Source: Methylobacterium oryzae (GTDB taxonomy: Bacteria > Pseudomonadota > Alphaproteobacteria > Rhizobiales > Beijerinckiaceae). Taken from it: DNA of 64,000 bases. Made by a program: the position numbers and the translations under genes. The notes beneath the pieces are model-generated. The model worked only from the letters and a program-made list of their open reading frames with translations, searched no databases and was not told where the DNA came from. Location of the stretch: assembly GCF_021398735.1 (NCBI RefSeq), contig NZ_CP090349.1, positions 4,235,001 to 4,299,000 on the forward strand, written 5' to 3'. Positions 1 through 8,369 of this stretch are shown piece by piece; the stretch's first letter is position 1, and each line of letters opens with the position of its first letter.

Positions 1-193
1 CCTCGATCTCGATGTCGGCATCCTTGAAGATCAGCCCGAGGCGGCTCGCCAGACGTCGGCCGACGGTGCTCTTGCCCGCTCCCATGAGGCCCACGAGCAC
101 GATCGAGCGCAGGCCGAGCGCGCGGCGCAGACGCGCCTCGATCGGTTCCCCCGCCTCCTCCCCGCTCATGGCCTCCTGCATCGACTCCTGCAT
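1..193 (-). CDS. aroK: Shikimate kinase, 5' part (gene runs off window start)
   Basis: Only the N-terminal 64 or so residues are inside the window. They contain a P-loop (GLMGAGKST, about residues 35-43) followed by an acidic FKDADIEIE stretch, the arrangement of shikimate kinase, where the second acidic run binds shikimate. The enzyme phosphorylates shikimate with ATP in the cytosolic aromatic amino acid pathway. The start is uncertain: in-frame ATGs lie at 193, 181 and 169 and a direct repeat of ATGCAGGAG makes the ribosome site ambiguous; the longest is given. It is divergent from xerD, an arrangement common in alphaproteobacteria, where aroB usually follows. The family call is strong, the start weak. 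Confidence 0.88.
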   Translation of the reverse strand, partial: MQESMQEAMSGEEAGEPIEARLRRALGLRSIVLVGLMGAGKSTVGRRLASRLGLIFKDADIEIE

Positions 194-437
194 CGCATCC
201 GTGCGGCGTCCCCGCCTCTCCACCGGCCCCCGCGCGCCTGTCGCCCGGGCAGCCTCACATCCTGCGGCAGGCTCTTAGCGCGATTCAAGCGGCCTGCGAA
301 ACGCATCCCTGTGTCGTCGTGGGCCTTGTCAGCGCCTCGTTCACGTGGTCGAACCCGGGCATCGGCGGCGGCTCGGAGAAGGCCTTCGCCCGCCCCCTCC
401 CCGCCGCCAGCGCCCGTCTGCCCGAGGTTCGACCGAC

Positions 438-590
438 GTGCCGACCCTGTTCCGTTTCTTTGCCACCCTCGCGATCCTGGCGGGTCTGGTCTACGCGGCC
501 ATGTTCGCGCTCGCGCATTTCGTCCAGCCGACGCCGCGGGAGATGAGCGTGACCATCCCCGCCTCGAAGCTGCAGCCGGGCAACCGTTGA
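438..590 (+). CDS. Small single-span membrane protein upstream of xerD
   Basis: A 50-residue protein with a GTG start. Residues about 3-27 form one hydrophobic helix (FFATLAILAGLVYAAMFALAHF), followed by a short polar tail ending in KLQPGNR, so it is probably an inner-membrane protein with the tail on one face. Its TGA stop overlaps the TTG start of xerD (TTGA), so the two are likely co-translated. I do not recognise a family. No strong ribosome site is visible before the GTG, and an in-frame upstream GTG at 345 would only add unlikely residues. No function can be given. Confidence 0.5.
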   Translation: MPTLFRFFATLAILAGLVYAAMFALAHFVQPTPREMSVTIPASKLQPGNR

Positions 591-1531
591 GCGGGCCGGA
601 GGGCAGCGGCGACGCCGCCCGGGCGCCCCGCCCCGAGGTCGCCGAGTACCTCGACATGCTGGCCGCCGAGCGCGGTGCCGGGCTGAACACCCTGAGCGCC
701 TACCGCCGGGACCTGGACGATTACCTCGACTATCTCGCGCGCTCGGGCACGGCGCTCGGCGACGTGGAGGCCGGCACGCTGCGGGCCTTCCTGATCGACC
801 TCGAGACCCGGGGCCTGAAGGCGTCCTCGGCGGCGCGGCGCCTGTCCTGCGTGCGCGGTTTCCACAAGTTCCTCTACGCCGAAGGCGGCGCCGAGAGCGA
901 TCCGAGCGTCGCGGTGTCCGGTCCGCGCCGCGGGCGCGCGCTCCCCAAGGTCCTGTCCATCGCGGAGGTCGACCGGCTGCTCGCCACGGCGCAGGCGGCC
1001 GCCAGCGCCGATCAGGCCCCCGGCCCAGCCCGGCGGGCACGCCGGATGGCGTGCCTGCTCGAGCTGCTCTACGCCACGGGCCTGCGCGTCTCGGAACTGG
1101 TCGCCCTGCCCCGCGCGGCGGGCGCGACGCGCGAGCGCTACCTCATCGTCAAGGGCAAGGGCGGCCGCGAGCGCCTCGTGCCCCTGACCGATGCGGCCCG
1201 CACCGCGATGGCGGCGCATCTTCCGGCCGTGCCGGAGGACAACCCGTGGCTGTTTCCCGCCGACAGCGACAGCGGCTATCTCACCCGTCAGGCCTTCGCC
1301 CGCGATCTCAAGGTGCTGGCCCCGGCGGCGGGGCTCCACCCGGATCGGGTGAGCCCCCACGTGCTCCGCCACGCCTTCGCGAGTCACCTCCTGCAGAACG
1401 GCGCCGACCTGCGCATCGTCCAGGAGCTGCTCGGCCACGCCGACATCTCGACGACGCAGATCTACACGCACGTCCTCGACGAGCGCCTGAAGGCGATGGT
1501 CCGCGATCTGCATCCGCTGATGGATGGCTGA
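587..1531 (+). CDS. xerD: Site-specific tyrosine recombinase XerD
   Basis: About 314 residues, the usual XerD length. It has an N-terminal SAM-like core-binding domain (YLDMLAAERGAGLNTLSAYRRDLDDYL) and a C-terminal catalytic domain. The catalytic set is visible: R167 (ATGLRVSEL), H258 and R261 (HVLRHAFASH), H284 (LLGHADIS) and nucleophile Y293 (TQIYTH). With XerC it would resolve chromosome dimers at dif. The start is taken as a TTG that overlaps the stop of the preceding small gene; a longer in-frame reading goes back to 311 but its residues do not resemble the family. XerC versus XerD cannot be fully separated by eye; XerD is favoured by its place beside aroK. Confidence 0.9.
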   Translation: MSGPEGSGDAARAPRPEVAEYLDMLAAERGAGLNTLSAYRRDLDDYLDYLARSGTALGDVEAGTLRAFLIDLETRGLKASSAARRLSCVRGFHKFLYAEGGAESDPSVAVSGPRRGRALPKVLSIAEVDRLLATAQAAASADQAPGPARRARRMACLLELLYATGLRVSELVALPRAAGATRERYLIVKGKGGRERLVPLTDAARTAMAAHLPAVPEDNPWLFPADSDSGYLTRQAFARDLKVLAPAAGLHPDRVSPHVLRHAFASHLLQNGADLRIVQELLGHADISTTQIYTHVLDERLKAMVRDLHPLMDG

Positions 1532-1575
1532 GCGCTGCCGGGCGGATGGTGTGGCAACTCTCGGTCGGTCGCCCC

Positions 1576-1590
1576 AATTGTATACGTTTA
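1576..1590. promoter_or_regulatory. Candidate OhrR operator upstream of ohrR
   Basis: The sequence AATTGTATACGTTTA has a GTATAC palindromic core with outer AA/TT matches and contains the AATTGTA half-site known from OhrR operators. It lies about 71-85 bases upstream of the ohrR start, consistent with autoregulation. The dyad is imperfect, so the call is an inference. Confidence 0.4.
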
Positions 1591-1660
1591 GCGAACTGCC
1601 TAGAAGTAGCCCCTCGCCATACCGGTACGCGAGCCAGCCTTTACCAGAGAGAGTTTTCCT

Positions 1661-2179
1661 ATGTCAGGCCCCACGGCCTCGCAGATCGGCATCGAGCCGG
1701 ATCGAGCGGGGCACACGCGTGCCGACCAGCTTTCGCAGCGGGAGCGGCAGCGCCTCGACAACCAGCTGTGCTTCGCGGTCTACGCCGCCGCGCACGCCTT
1801 CGGCCGCGCCTACCGCAACCTCCTGGGTCGCCACGAACTGACCTATCCGCAATACCTCGTCCTGCTGGTCTTGTGGGAGCAGGACGGATTGTCGGTCAAG
1901 GAGATCGGGAACCGCCTGTTCCTGGATTCGGGTACGCTGACGCCGCTCCTGAAGCGCCTGGAAGCCTCCGGGCGCGTGCGCCGCGCCCGCGACCGGGTCG
2001 ACGAGCGTCAGGTCAGCATCTTCCTCACCGCCGCCGGCGAGGCCCTGCGCGAGGAACTCGCCTGCCTGCCCGACGAGGCGGGGGGCATGACCGGTCTCGA
2101 TATCCAGGGCCGCAAGGACCTGCTTCAGGATCTCGTCACGCTCAGGCTGAGCCTGCAGGCCGGCCTCACGCCCGACTAG
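1661..2179 (+). CDS. ohrR: MarR-family organic-peroxide sensor OhrR
   Basis: A 172-residue winged-helix MarR protein. The N-terminal part contains [12 protein letters not shown] with C37, the position of the peroxide-sensing reactive cysteine of OhrR. The helix-turn-helix and wing follow ([25 protein letters not shown] ... [16 protein letters not shown], about residues 78-125). OhrR normally represses the peroxiredoxin gene ohr until its cysteine is oxidised by organic hydroperoxides. No ohr gene is adjacent here, so the target is elsewhere or not visible. The N-terminus is about 20 residues longer than usual; no better internal start was found. Confidence 0.87.
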   Translation: MSGPTASQIGIEPDRAGHTRADQLSQRERQRLDNQLCFAVYAAAHAFGRAYRNLLGRHELTYPQYLVLLVLWEQDGLSVKEIGNRLFLDSGTLTPLLKRLEASGRVRRARDRVDERQVSIFLTAAGEALREELACLPDEAGGMTGLDIQGRKDLLQDLVTLRLSLQAGLTPD

Positions 2180-2194
2180 GACGCGGCCGGAGCC

Positions 2195-2222
2195 CCGGGA
2201 GCGGCCGGGCGGCCGCTCCCGG
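2195..2222. terminator. Bidirectional hairpin terminator between ohrR and the cytochrome c gene
   Basis: A perfect 12-bp GC-rich stem (2195-2206 with 2211-2222) and a 4-base loop lies between two convergent genes. There is only a short TT after it on the plus strand, so it may act as a Rho-assisted or bidirectional terminator. Confidence 0.6.
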
Positions 2223-2242
2223 TTCGTGCCGATCTTCGCCTC

Positions 2243-2608
2243 TCAGGACTGCGTCTTGAGGTAGGCGATGACGTCGTTGATCTTCTTGTCGTCGGGGTAG
2301 CCCTGGAAGATCATCTTGGTGCCGGGCACCTTCGCCTTCGGGTTCTTCAGCCACTCGTGCAGGTTGGCCTCGTCCCAGGTGATGCCGGAGTTCTTCAGGG
2401 CGGCGGAGTAGTTGTAGCCCTCGTAGGTGCCCGCCTTGCGGCCGACGACGCCCTTCAGGTCGGGACCCACGCCGTTCTTCTGGAAGTTGTGGCACGCCTT
2501 GCAGGGGGCGAACGCCTTCTCGCCGGCCGCGGCGTCGCCGGCGTCCTGGGCCTGCGCGGCGAGAGGCATCACGACGGCAAGGACGGCGCCGAAAACGAGT
2601 GAACGCAT
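2243..2608 (-). CDS. Secreted class I c-type cytochrome
   Basis: A 121-residue protein with a clear signal peptide (MRSLVFGAVLAVVMPLAAQA, cleavage after about residue 20). The heme c attachment site is CKACH at 36-40 and the axial methionine is M99 in PGTKMIFQGYP. Length and the NFQKNGVGPDLKGVVGRKAG block fit mitochondrial/cytochrome c2-like soluble electron carriers, which act in the periplasm between quinol or dehydrogenase donors and a terminal oxidase. It stands alone, convergent to ohrR. The particular redox partner (for example methanol oxidation versus respiration) cannot be told from the sequence. Confidence 0.88.
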   Translation of the reverse strand: MRSLVFGAVLAVVMPLAAQAQDAGDAAAGEKAFAPCKACHNFQKNGVGPDLKGVVGRKAGTYEGYNYSAALKNSGITWDEANLHEWLKNPKAKVPGTKMIFQGYPDDKKINDVIAYLKTQS

Positions 2609-2818
2609 GGATTTCCTCCTGTTGGCCGCCGCTTGGGCAGCGATGCGGGCAGAGCTTGCCTGCCTGGAACAGCTCTAAATGAATGTGCCCGGCGCGCGCA
2701 ACGGCCCAGTCTGGGATAGCCGTCATCCGGGGCCGGTTGGCGGCTGCTGCGGGCCGCCGCCCCACTCAACACCGCGTGAACGGATTGGCTCCGTGCGACG
2801 GCGCGCGGCGCCGTTCCC

Positions 2819-3835
2819 TCAGATCCCGTGATAGGTCCGATACCAGTCGACGAAGCGCCCGATCCCGGTCTTCAGGGGCGTGGCGGGCCGGAAGCCGGCG
2901 TCCCGCACGAGGTCGTCGATGTCGGCGTAGGTCGCCGGGACGTCCCCGGGCTGCATCGGCAGGAGGATCTTCTCCGCCTTGCGGCCCAGGGCGTCCTCGA
3001 GGAGCGCGATCATATCCAGGAGCGCCACCGGCTCGTTGTTGCCGATGTTGTAGATCCTGTAGGGGGCGGAGCTGGTCCCGGGATCCGGCGCCGCGCCGCT
3101 CCACGCGGGGTCGGGCGCGGCCGGCCGGTCGGCCAGGGCCCGGATCCCCGCGACGATGTCGTCGATGTAGGTGAAGTCCCGGAGCATCCGCCCTTCGTTG
3201 AACACGCGGATCGGTTCGCCCGCCAGGATCGCGCGGGTGAACAGGTACAGCGCCATGTCGGGCCGGCCCCAGGGGCCGTAGACGGTGAAGAAGCGCAGGC
3301 CCGTCGTCGGCAGGCCGTAGAGATGGCTGTAGCTGTGCGCCATCAGCTCGTTCGCCTTCTTGGTCGCGGCGTAGAGGCTGAGCGGATGGTCGACGTTCTG
3401 GTGCACCGAGAACGGCATCGCGGTGACGCCGCCGTAGACGGAGCTGGAGGACGCGTAGAGGAGGTGTCCCACGCCGCCGTGGCGGCAGGCCTCGAGGATG
3501 TTCAGGAAGCCGACGAGGTTGCTCGCCGCGTAGGCGTGCGGATCGGTGAGCGAGTAGCGCACGCCGGCCTGGGCCGCGAGGTGGATCACCGTGCGGAACG
3601 CGTGGCGGCGGAACAGCGCGTCGAGGCCGTCGCGGTCGGCGAGGTCGAGGCGCGCGAAGCTGTAGCCCGGGAAATCCGCGAGGCGTTGCAGCCGGGCTTC
3701 CTTGAGGCGCACGTCGTAATAGGCGTTGACGCTGTCCAGCCCGACGACCTGCCGGCCGTCCTCGAGGAGGCGCAGGGCGAGCTGGTTCCCGATGAAGCCG
3801 GCCACGCCGGTGATCAGAACAGGTGGCAGGGACAT
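2819..3835 (-). CDS. NAD-dependent epimerase, UDP-glucuronate 4-epimerase type
   Basis: A 338-residue extended SDR. The start is the ATG of [20 protein letters not shown], directly giving the GxxGxxG NAD-binding motif. Family features are ASSSSVYGG (catalytic Ser region), YAATKK (YxxxK catalytic pair) and [15 protein letters not shown], the last very close to the UDP-glucuronate 4-epimerase/CapI group, which makes UDP-galacturonate for capsule or lipopolysaccharide. No glycosyltransferase cluster is adjacent. The open frame continues upstream to 4336 but that part is not conserved-looking and runs across the tandem repeat. Confidence 0.85.
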   Translation of the reverse strand: MSLPPVLITGVAGFIGNQLALRLLEDGRQVVGLDSVNAYYDVRLKEARLQRLADFPGYSFARLDLADRDGLDALFRRHAFRTVIHLAAQAGVRYSLTDPHAYAASNLVGFLNILEACRHGGVGHLLYASSSSVYGGVTAMPFSVHQNVDHPLSLYAATKKANELMAHSYSHLYGLPTTGLRFFTVYGPWGRPDMALYLFTRAILAGEPIRVFNEGRMLRDFTYIDDIVAGIRALADRPAAPDPAWSGAAPDPGTSSAPYRIYNIGNNEPVALLDMIALLEDALGRKAEKILLPMQPGDVPATYADIDDLVRDAGFRPATPLKTGIGRFVDWYRTYHGI

Positions 3836-3913
3836 GCGCGCGGACCGACGGGCTGACTGGCCGCCCGGGGGGCGAGCTGTAGCATGGGGTATGGGCGCGA
3901 CAAATCGGTGCCC

Positions 3914-3955
3914 GACATGAGCCTGCCGACATGAGCCTGCCGACATGAGCCTGCC
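3914..3955. repeat. Three perfect tandem copies of a 14-bp unit
   Basis: The unit GACATGAGCCTGCC occurs three times head to tail (3914-3927, 3928-3941, 3942-3955) and a fourth copy begins with GAC. It lies 79-120 bases upstream of the epimerase start on the other strand, inside its probable promoter region. The unit length is not a multiple of three and no gene covers it. Confidence 0.9.
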
Positions 3956-4010
3956 GACGCTCCGAGCGGCCTGTCGTGCGGGCGCGTGACGCGCTAGGCT
4001 CGCGGCTGCC

Positions 4011-4241
4011 GTGCAGCCCGATCCGAGACCGCTCCCCGACAGCCTGACCCGCCTGCTCACCGTGCCGGAGCAGCGCCCGGTCCGGGCGCGTCCCGAGCCT
4101 TCGCGGAGGGAGCGGGCTTCGGAGCCGCGCTCCGCACACGCGGCGCTGGAAGCGGCGATCCTCCGCGGCTTCGTGTTCGGTCTCTCGGGGCTCGTCTGGC
4201 TCGTCGTGCTGGCGCTGTCGGTCCGGCATATCGCGCACTGA
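4011..4241 (+). CDS. Small hypothetical protein with C-terminal membrane helix
   Basis: A possible 76-residue product with a GTG start. The first 50 residues are Pro/Arg-rich and the last 25 ([22 protein letters not shown]) form one strong transmembrane helix ending in RHIAH, a tail-anchor-like layout. I do not recognise a family and no good ribosome site is visible. It is the first of several small plus-strand genes between 4.0 and 5.3 kb. Confidence 0.45.
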   Translation: MQPDPRPLPDSLTRLLTVPEQRPVRARPEPSRRERASEPRSAHAALEAAILRGFVFGLSGLVWLVVLALSVRHIAH

Positions 4242-4311
4242 CCGTGCCCCGAGTCCCCCGCAGTCCCGGCGTGACGCTGTGGATATCGGTGGTGCGCCTG
4301 TTCGCCCGCGT

Positions 4312-4350
4312 CCTCAATCAGTACGCGAACAGCCAAGTTCGCTATTGAGG
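4312..4350. repeat. Stem-loop in the leader of the 4390 gene
   Basis: An outer 7-bp arm pair (CCTCAAT 4312-4318 / ATTGAGG 4344-4350) encloses an inner 6-bp pair (GCGAAC 4325-4330 / GTTCGC 4337-4342). It ends 39 bases before the start of the next gene, so it may be a leader structure or a protein-binding dyad. Confidence 0.45.
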
Positions 4351-4389
4351 CGGCCAGACCGGGGGCGGCTCGACGGCGAGGATGGGACG

Positions 4390-4653
4390 ATGTCTCTGAC
4401 AGGGCGTTTCTGGTTCCGGAAGACCTGGACAGGGCGGCTGGTGCTCCTGGTCGAGGAGGAGCGCCCCCGCTGGTTCGGCCGCGGCTCCGGCAAGCCGCGC
4501 TGGCGCAACGCCAAGCTCCTCGATTTCGCCGAGCCCGAGCTGCGGCCGCTCATGGCGATGGAGAAGCAGCACCGCGCGGGCGGTTCCACCGGCCAGGTGC
4601 GGGCGCTGCGCCCGGTCCCGACCGCGCCGGCCGCGCGCGCCGCGCACGGCTGA
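4390..4653 (+). CDS. Hypothetical 87-residue basic protein
   Basis: The ATG start gives [19 protein letters not shown], then EEERPRW and a run of basic and aromatic residues, then an Ala/Pro/Arg-rich tail. There is no signal peptide or clear membrane span. I believe similar [13 protein letters not shown] proteins occur in related genomes, but I cannot name a family. A GGCGAGGATGGGACG stretch before the start offers a weak ribosome site. Function unknown. Confidence 0.55.
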   Translation: MSLTGRFWFRKTWTGRLVLLVEEERPRWFGRGSGKPRWRNAKLLDFAEPELRPLMAMEKQHRAGGSTGQVRALRPVPTAPAARAAHG

Positions 4654-4748
4654 GGGCCGAGGCAGGGGGGCGCGCCGCATCTGGTCCGACGCGCGGCCAT
4701 CACCACCTGTCGTGGGTCGCTCCGCCCGGGGCGGCACCCCTGCAATCG

Positions 4749-5015
4749 GTGAAGACCATGCCGCGCTACTTCTTCCACACGCAGATCGGCGAGGACGTCA
4801 TCTCCGACCCGACCGGGATCGAGCTTCGGGATCCGGACGCGGCCTGGGAGGCGGCGCGGGAGACGATCCGCGCCGCCCTGCGCCAGCCGCAGGATCAGGC
4901 CCGGCTGATGACGGCGTGCCTCGTGGTCACGGACGACGACGGCGAGGTCGTGCTGGAATTCCCGTTCAGCGAGGCCGTGGCGCTGCCCGCCGACGCGGAC
5001 CCGACGCGTCACTGA
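4749..5015 (+). CDS. DUF6894-like small protein
   Basis: An 88-residue protein beginning MKTMPRYFFHTQIGEDVISD, with the PRYFFH...G...D..G.EL.D...A opening typical of the DUF6894 group abundant in Methylobacterium and other Hyphomicrobiales. It carries V(V/L)TDDDGEVVLEFPF near the C-terminus, also typical. Function unknown; often seen among stress-associated small genes. The GTG at 4749 or the ATG at 4758 (MPRYFFH) could be the start; the latter matches the family better. Confidence 0.75.
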   Translation: MKTMPRYFFHTQIGEDVISDPTGIELRDPDAAWEAARETIRAALRQPQDQARLMTACLVVTDDDGEVVLEFPFSEAVALPADADPTRH

Positions 5016-5082
5016 GATCGGCGACGCGCGCGCTCCGCGCCCTACATCGCGCCGCAGCCCACCGGAACGGAGCTGCGCCCGT

Positions 5083-5289
5083 ATGGATACGCCACCGAAC
5101 GACCTCGATGCCCGCGCCCTCGGCCGGGCCGCGCCCGCCAAAGGGCTCGCCCGGGAAGCCTGCCCCTACGCGGAGGGGACGGAGGCGCGCGCGCTCTGGC
5201 TGGCCGGTTACGACGCGGCCCTGGCGGAGGGCGAGACGCCCGTGACCGGCGGTCTCGCCAAGCACCCGGTCGACGGGTCGGCCCGCTGA
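5083..5289 (+). CDS. Rmf/CrpP-like small protein
   Basis: A 68-residue protein. The middle part (REACPYAEGTEARALWLAGYDAAL, about residues 24-47) matches the pattern CPY..gt..r..WL.GYdaa of ribosome modulation factor and its CrpP-type relatives. Rmf dimerises 70S ribosomes in stationary phase; plasmid-borne CrpP was described as acting on quinolones. Which role applies cannot be inferred. A GGAG lies before the ATG. The stop shares one base with the start of the next gene (TGATG), so it is probably translated together with the MFS transporter. Confidence 0.7.
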   Translation: MDTPPNDLDARALGRAAPAKGLAREACPYAEGTEARALWLAGYDAALAEGETPVTGGLAKHPVDGSAR

Positions 5290-6605
5290 TGGACGCCCGG
5301 ACCGCACCGCATCCCGGCGCGCATCATTCGACTCTCGACCGCAAGTCGGTCGGGGCCGTCGTCCTGGGCAACGCCCTCGAATTCTACGACTTCACCGTCT
5401 ACGCCTTCTTCGCCAAGCCGATCGGCGAGGCCTTCTTCCCGGCGAACGACCCGACCCACAGCCTGCTGGCATCGCTCGCCCTGTTCGGCATCGGCTACGT
5501 CATGCGGCCCATCGGCGGTGTGCTGATCGGCGCCTTCGCGGACCGGGCCGGCCGCAAGCCCGCGATGCTGATCACCATCGCGCTGATGGCCGTCGGCATG
5601 CTCATGCTGGCCGCCTGCCCCTCCTACGCGACGATCGGCGGCTGGGCGCAGGTCATCGTCATCGCCGGACGCCTCGTGCAGGGCCTCGCCCTCGGCGGCG
5701 AGGTCGGTCCCTCGACCGCCTTCCTGCTGGAGGCCGCGCCCCCGGACCGGCGCGGCTTCGTGACGAGCTGGCAGATCGCCAGCCAGGGCTGCGCCGCCCT
5801 GTTCGCCGGGATCATCGCGACCGCCCTGGCGCTCGCGGTCGGCGACCAAGCGATGGCGCAGTGGGGCTGGCGGCTGATGTTCGCCCTCGGCCTGTGCGTC
5901 GTACCGGTCGGCCTCATCATCCGCAGCCACCTGCCCGAGACCGCCGGCGCCGAGGAGGATCCGCACGCGGCGGCCTCGACGATGGCGGTGGTCGGCCGGC
6001 TCCTGCGCGAGCACGGCCGCCTGCTGGGCCTGACCTTCCTGGTCATCGCGGCCTCGACCGTGTCGAACGCGGTCGGCACCAACATGCCGGTCTTCGCAGG
6101 CGCGACCCTCGGCCTGAGCGAGACCGCCGCCACGGCGGTGCCGATCGCCCTCGGGCTCGCCTCGGTGATCTTCCCGCTGCTCGGCGGCTGGCTGGCCGAC
6201 CGGTACGGGCGGCGACCGGTGATGATCTGGCCGCGGGCGCTGATCCTGATCCTGGCGGTCCCGGCCTTCGCCTGGGTGGTGCGGGCGCCGAGCGCTGCCA
6301 GCGTCTACGCGGTCACCTTCCTGCTCTCGGCGCTGTCGTCCATCAACGCGGCGGCCGTGATCGTCGGCATTCCCGAGGCCCTGCCGCGGGCGGTGCGCAG
6401 CGCCGGGTTGTCGATCGTCTACGCGGTCTCCGTCTCGGTGTTCGGCGGCAGCACGAACTACGTGGTGAACTGGCTGATCGCCGCGACCGGCGACCGGCTC
6501 GCGCCGGCCTACTACCTCGCCGCGTTCAGCCTCGTCGGGACGATCGCCGCGTTCCTGCTGCCCGAGACCCGCGGAAGGGACCTCGACGCCGACGCGGAGG
6601 CCTGA
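5289..6605 (+). CDS. MFS transporter, metabolite:H+ symporter (MHS) type
   Basis: A 438-residue protein with about 12 hydrophobic segments. Early residues GNALEFYDFTVYAFFAKPIG and GGVLIGAFADRAGRKPAM (motif A) and GRLVQGLALGGEVGPS are characteristic of the metabolite:proton symporter family, whose members import citrate, alpha-ketoglutarate, shikimate, proline-betaine or similar compounds. Substrate is not predictable. It is translationally coupled to the preceding Rmf-like gene by a one-base overlap. It ends normally in LPETRGRDLDAD. Confidence 0.87.
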   Translation: MDARTAPHPGAHHSTLDRKSVGAVVLGNALEFYDFTVYAFFAKPIGEAFFPANDPTHSLLASLALFGIGYVMRPIGGVLIGAFADRAGRKPAMLITIALMAVGMLMLAACPSYATIGGWAQVIVIAGRLVQGLALGGEVGPSTAFLLEAAPPDRRGFVTSWQIASQGCAALFAGIIATALALAVGDQAMAQWGWRLMFALGLCVVPVGLIIRSHLPETAGAEEDPHAAASTMAVVGRLLREHGRLLGLTFLVIAASTVSNAVGTNMPVFAGATLGLSETAATAVPIALGLASVIFPLLGGWLADRYGRRPVMIWPRALILILAVPAFAWVVRAPSAASVYAVTFLLSALSSINAAAVIVGIPEALPRAVRSAGLSIVYAVSVSVFGGSTNYVVNWLIAATGDRLAPAYYLAAFSLVGTIAAFLLPETRGRDLDADAEA

Positions 6606-6787
6606 GTCGGTCGCGCCGGGGCGTTCCGCATTATGTATGCACGTGCTGCATCAGGGCGGGTCATCCATGCGCCCATCGCGGGGCCGACACCGAGCGGATG
6701 TGCGCCCGCGCACGGATCTCGCCGCGGAGAGGCCGGTTGCCCGAGCCAACGCTAGGTGTGCAGGCGCGGCGGGCCTAGATCGGCCCG

Positions 6788-8260
6788 ATGCCCAAGTCCC
6801 TCGAGACGCGCCGCCCGCTGGTCCTCGCCGCGGTGATGGCGTCGATGTTCATGATCGCCATCGAGGCGACGATCGTCTCGACGGCGATGCCGCAGATCGC
6901 CGGTCATCTCGGCGACCTTCACCTCTACGCCTGGGTGTTCGCGTCCTTCCTGCTGACGCAGACGGCCACCACGGTGGTGTTCGGCAAGCTCTCGGACCTC
7001 TACGGACGCCGGCCAGTCCTGCTGTTCGGCATCGCGGTGTTCCTGGCGGGCTCCCTCCTGTGCGGGCTCGCGTGGTCGATGCCCTCGCTGATCCTGTTCC
7101 GCCTCATCCAGGGCGTCGGCGCCGGGGCGATCCAGCCGGTGAGCCTGACCGTCATCGGCGACCTTTACGCGGTGCGGGAACGCGGCAAGGTCCAGGGCTA
7201 CCTCGCGAGTGTCTGGGGGATCTCGTCGGTGGCCGGCCCGCTGGTCGGCGGCCTGATCATCGGCCACCTGAGCTGGCCCTGGATCTTCTGGATCAACCTG
7301 CCGATCGGCGTGATCGCGGCCGGCCTGTTCCTGTGCTTCCTCCACGAGGGCGTCGAGCGCCGCCCGCGCCAGATCGACGCGATCGGTGCGGCCCTGTTCA
7401 CCGCCGCCATCGCGGCGCTGATGATCGCGCTGACCGAGGCGGGCGAGTCGGCCGAAGCCGCCCTGTGGCCGGCGGTGGCCTTCGTGGTGGCCGCGACTCT
7501 GTTCGTCGTCCAGGAGCGGCGCGCGCCGGACCCGATGCTCGACATCCGCCTGTGGTTGCAGCGCCCCATCGCGACCGCCAACACCGCGACGCTGCTCTCC
7601 GGCATGACGGTGATCGGGCTCACGGCGTTCCTGCCGATGTACGTGCAGGGCGTCATGCGGCAGTCGCCCCTGATCGCCGGACTGACCCTGACCCTGATGG
7701 TGCTCGGCTGGCCGATCGGCGCCACGACGGCGGCGCGCAGCTTCGTGCGGTTCGGCCTGCGCCCGATCCTGCTGGTCGGCGCGACGCTCCTGCCCCTCGG
7801 CGCGGTCGCCTTCGTGGCTCTCGGGCCCGATACCTCCCCGGCGGTGGCGGCCTGCGGCTCGGTCGTGATGGGGCTCGGCATGGGCTTCCTGTCCACGGCC
7901 GCCATCGTGATCATCCAGGACAGCGTCGCCTGGGCGCAGCGCGGGGCGGCGACGGCCTCCAACATCTTCTCGCGCAACCTCGGCTCGACCCTCGGCGCGA
8001 CCGTCCTCGGGGCGGTGCTGAATTACCGGCTCGCGAACCCGTCGAGCGGCCCGGCGGTGAACTCCGATCAGCTGCGGCGCCTGCTCGACGATCCGGCAAG
8101 TCTCGGGGCCGGCGGCGAGGCGATCCGGGCCGGCTTGGAGCACGCCCTGCACGGCACGTTCTGGACGGTGTTCGCCGTGGCGGGGCTGACCCTGCTCCTG
8201 TCGCTGCTGGTCCCGCCGGTGGCGATCTCCGACCGGCCGCGCGAGCTCGCCGTCGAGTAG
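6788..8260 (+). CDS. MFS drug/metabolite exporter, DHA2 (EmrB/QacA) family
   Basis: A 490-residue protein with about 14 predicted membrane segments. Motif A is GKLSDLYGRRPVLLFG; the GVGAGAIQPV segment and SSVAGPLVGG (motif C-like, antiporter signature) fit the 14-helix proton-driven exporters. It opens with RPLVLAAVMASMFMIAIEATIVSTAMPQI, a typical DHA2 helix 1 with its charged residue. No membrane-fusion (EmrA) partner or TetR regulator is adjacent, so it probably works alone. Substrate unknown. Confidence 0.86.
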   Translation: MPKSLETRRPLVLAAVMASMFMIAIEATIVSTAMPQIAGHLGDLHLYAWVFASFLLTQTATTVVFGKLSDLYGRRPVLLFGIAVFLAGSLLCGLAWSMPSLILFRLIQGVGAGAIQPVSLTVIGDLYAVRERGKVQGYLASVWGISSVAGPLVGGLIIGHLSWPWIFWINLPIGVIAAGLFLCFLHEGVERRPRQIDAIGAALFTAAIAALMIALTEAGESAEAALWPAVAFVVAATLFVVQERRAPDPMLDIRLWLQRPIATANTATLLSGMTVIGLTAFLPMYVQGVMRQSPLIAGLTLTLMVLGWPIGATTAARSFVRFGLRPILLVGATLLPLGAVAFVALGPDTSPAVAACGSVVMGLGMGFLSTAAIVIIQDSVAWAQRGAATASNIFSRNLGSTLGATVLGAVLNYRLANPSSGPAVNSDQLRRLLDDPASLGAGGEAIRAGLEHALHGTFWTVFAVAGLTLLLSLLVPPVAISDRPRELAVE

Positions 8261-8369
8261 GGGGCGGCATTCGCCGAGGGAGAGGCGCCGCAGGCGCGGC
8301 GCCGGCCGAGCGATCCCGTCTCCACAGCGGGCCTTTGACTGTCCCGCCGGAGGCCCCTAGCGTCGGCTC

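Noticed and set aside
2766..4336. Extended reading frames upstream of the epimerase start and a competing minus-strand frame
   Set aside because: The extra residues run through the 14-bp tandem repeat and have no relation to the epimerase fold.
4342..4737. Minus-strand frames opposite the 87-residue gene
   Set aside because: Shadow frames with Arg/Pro/Ala-rich sequence and no recognisable motif.
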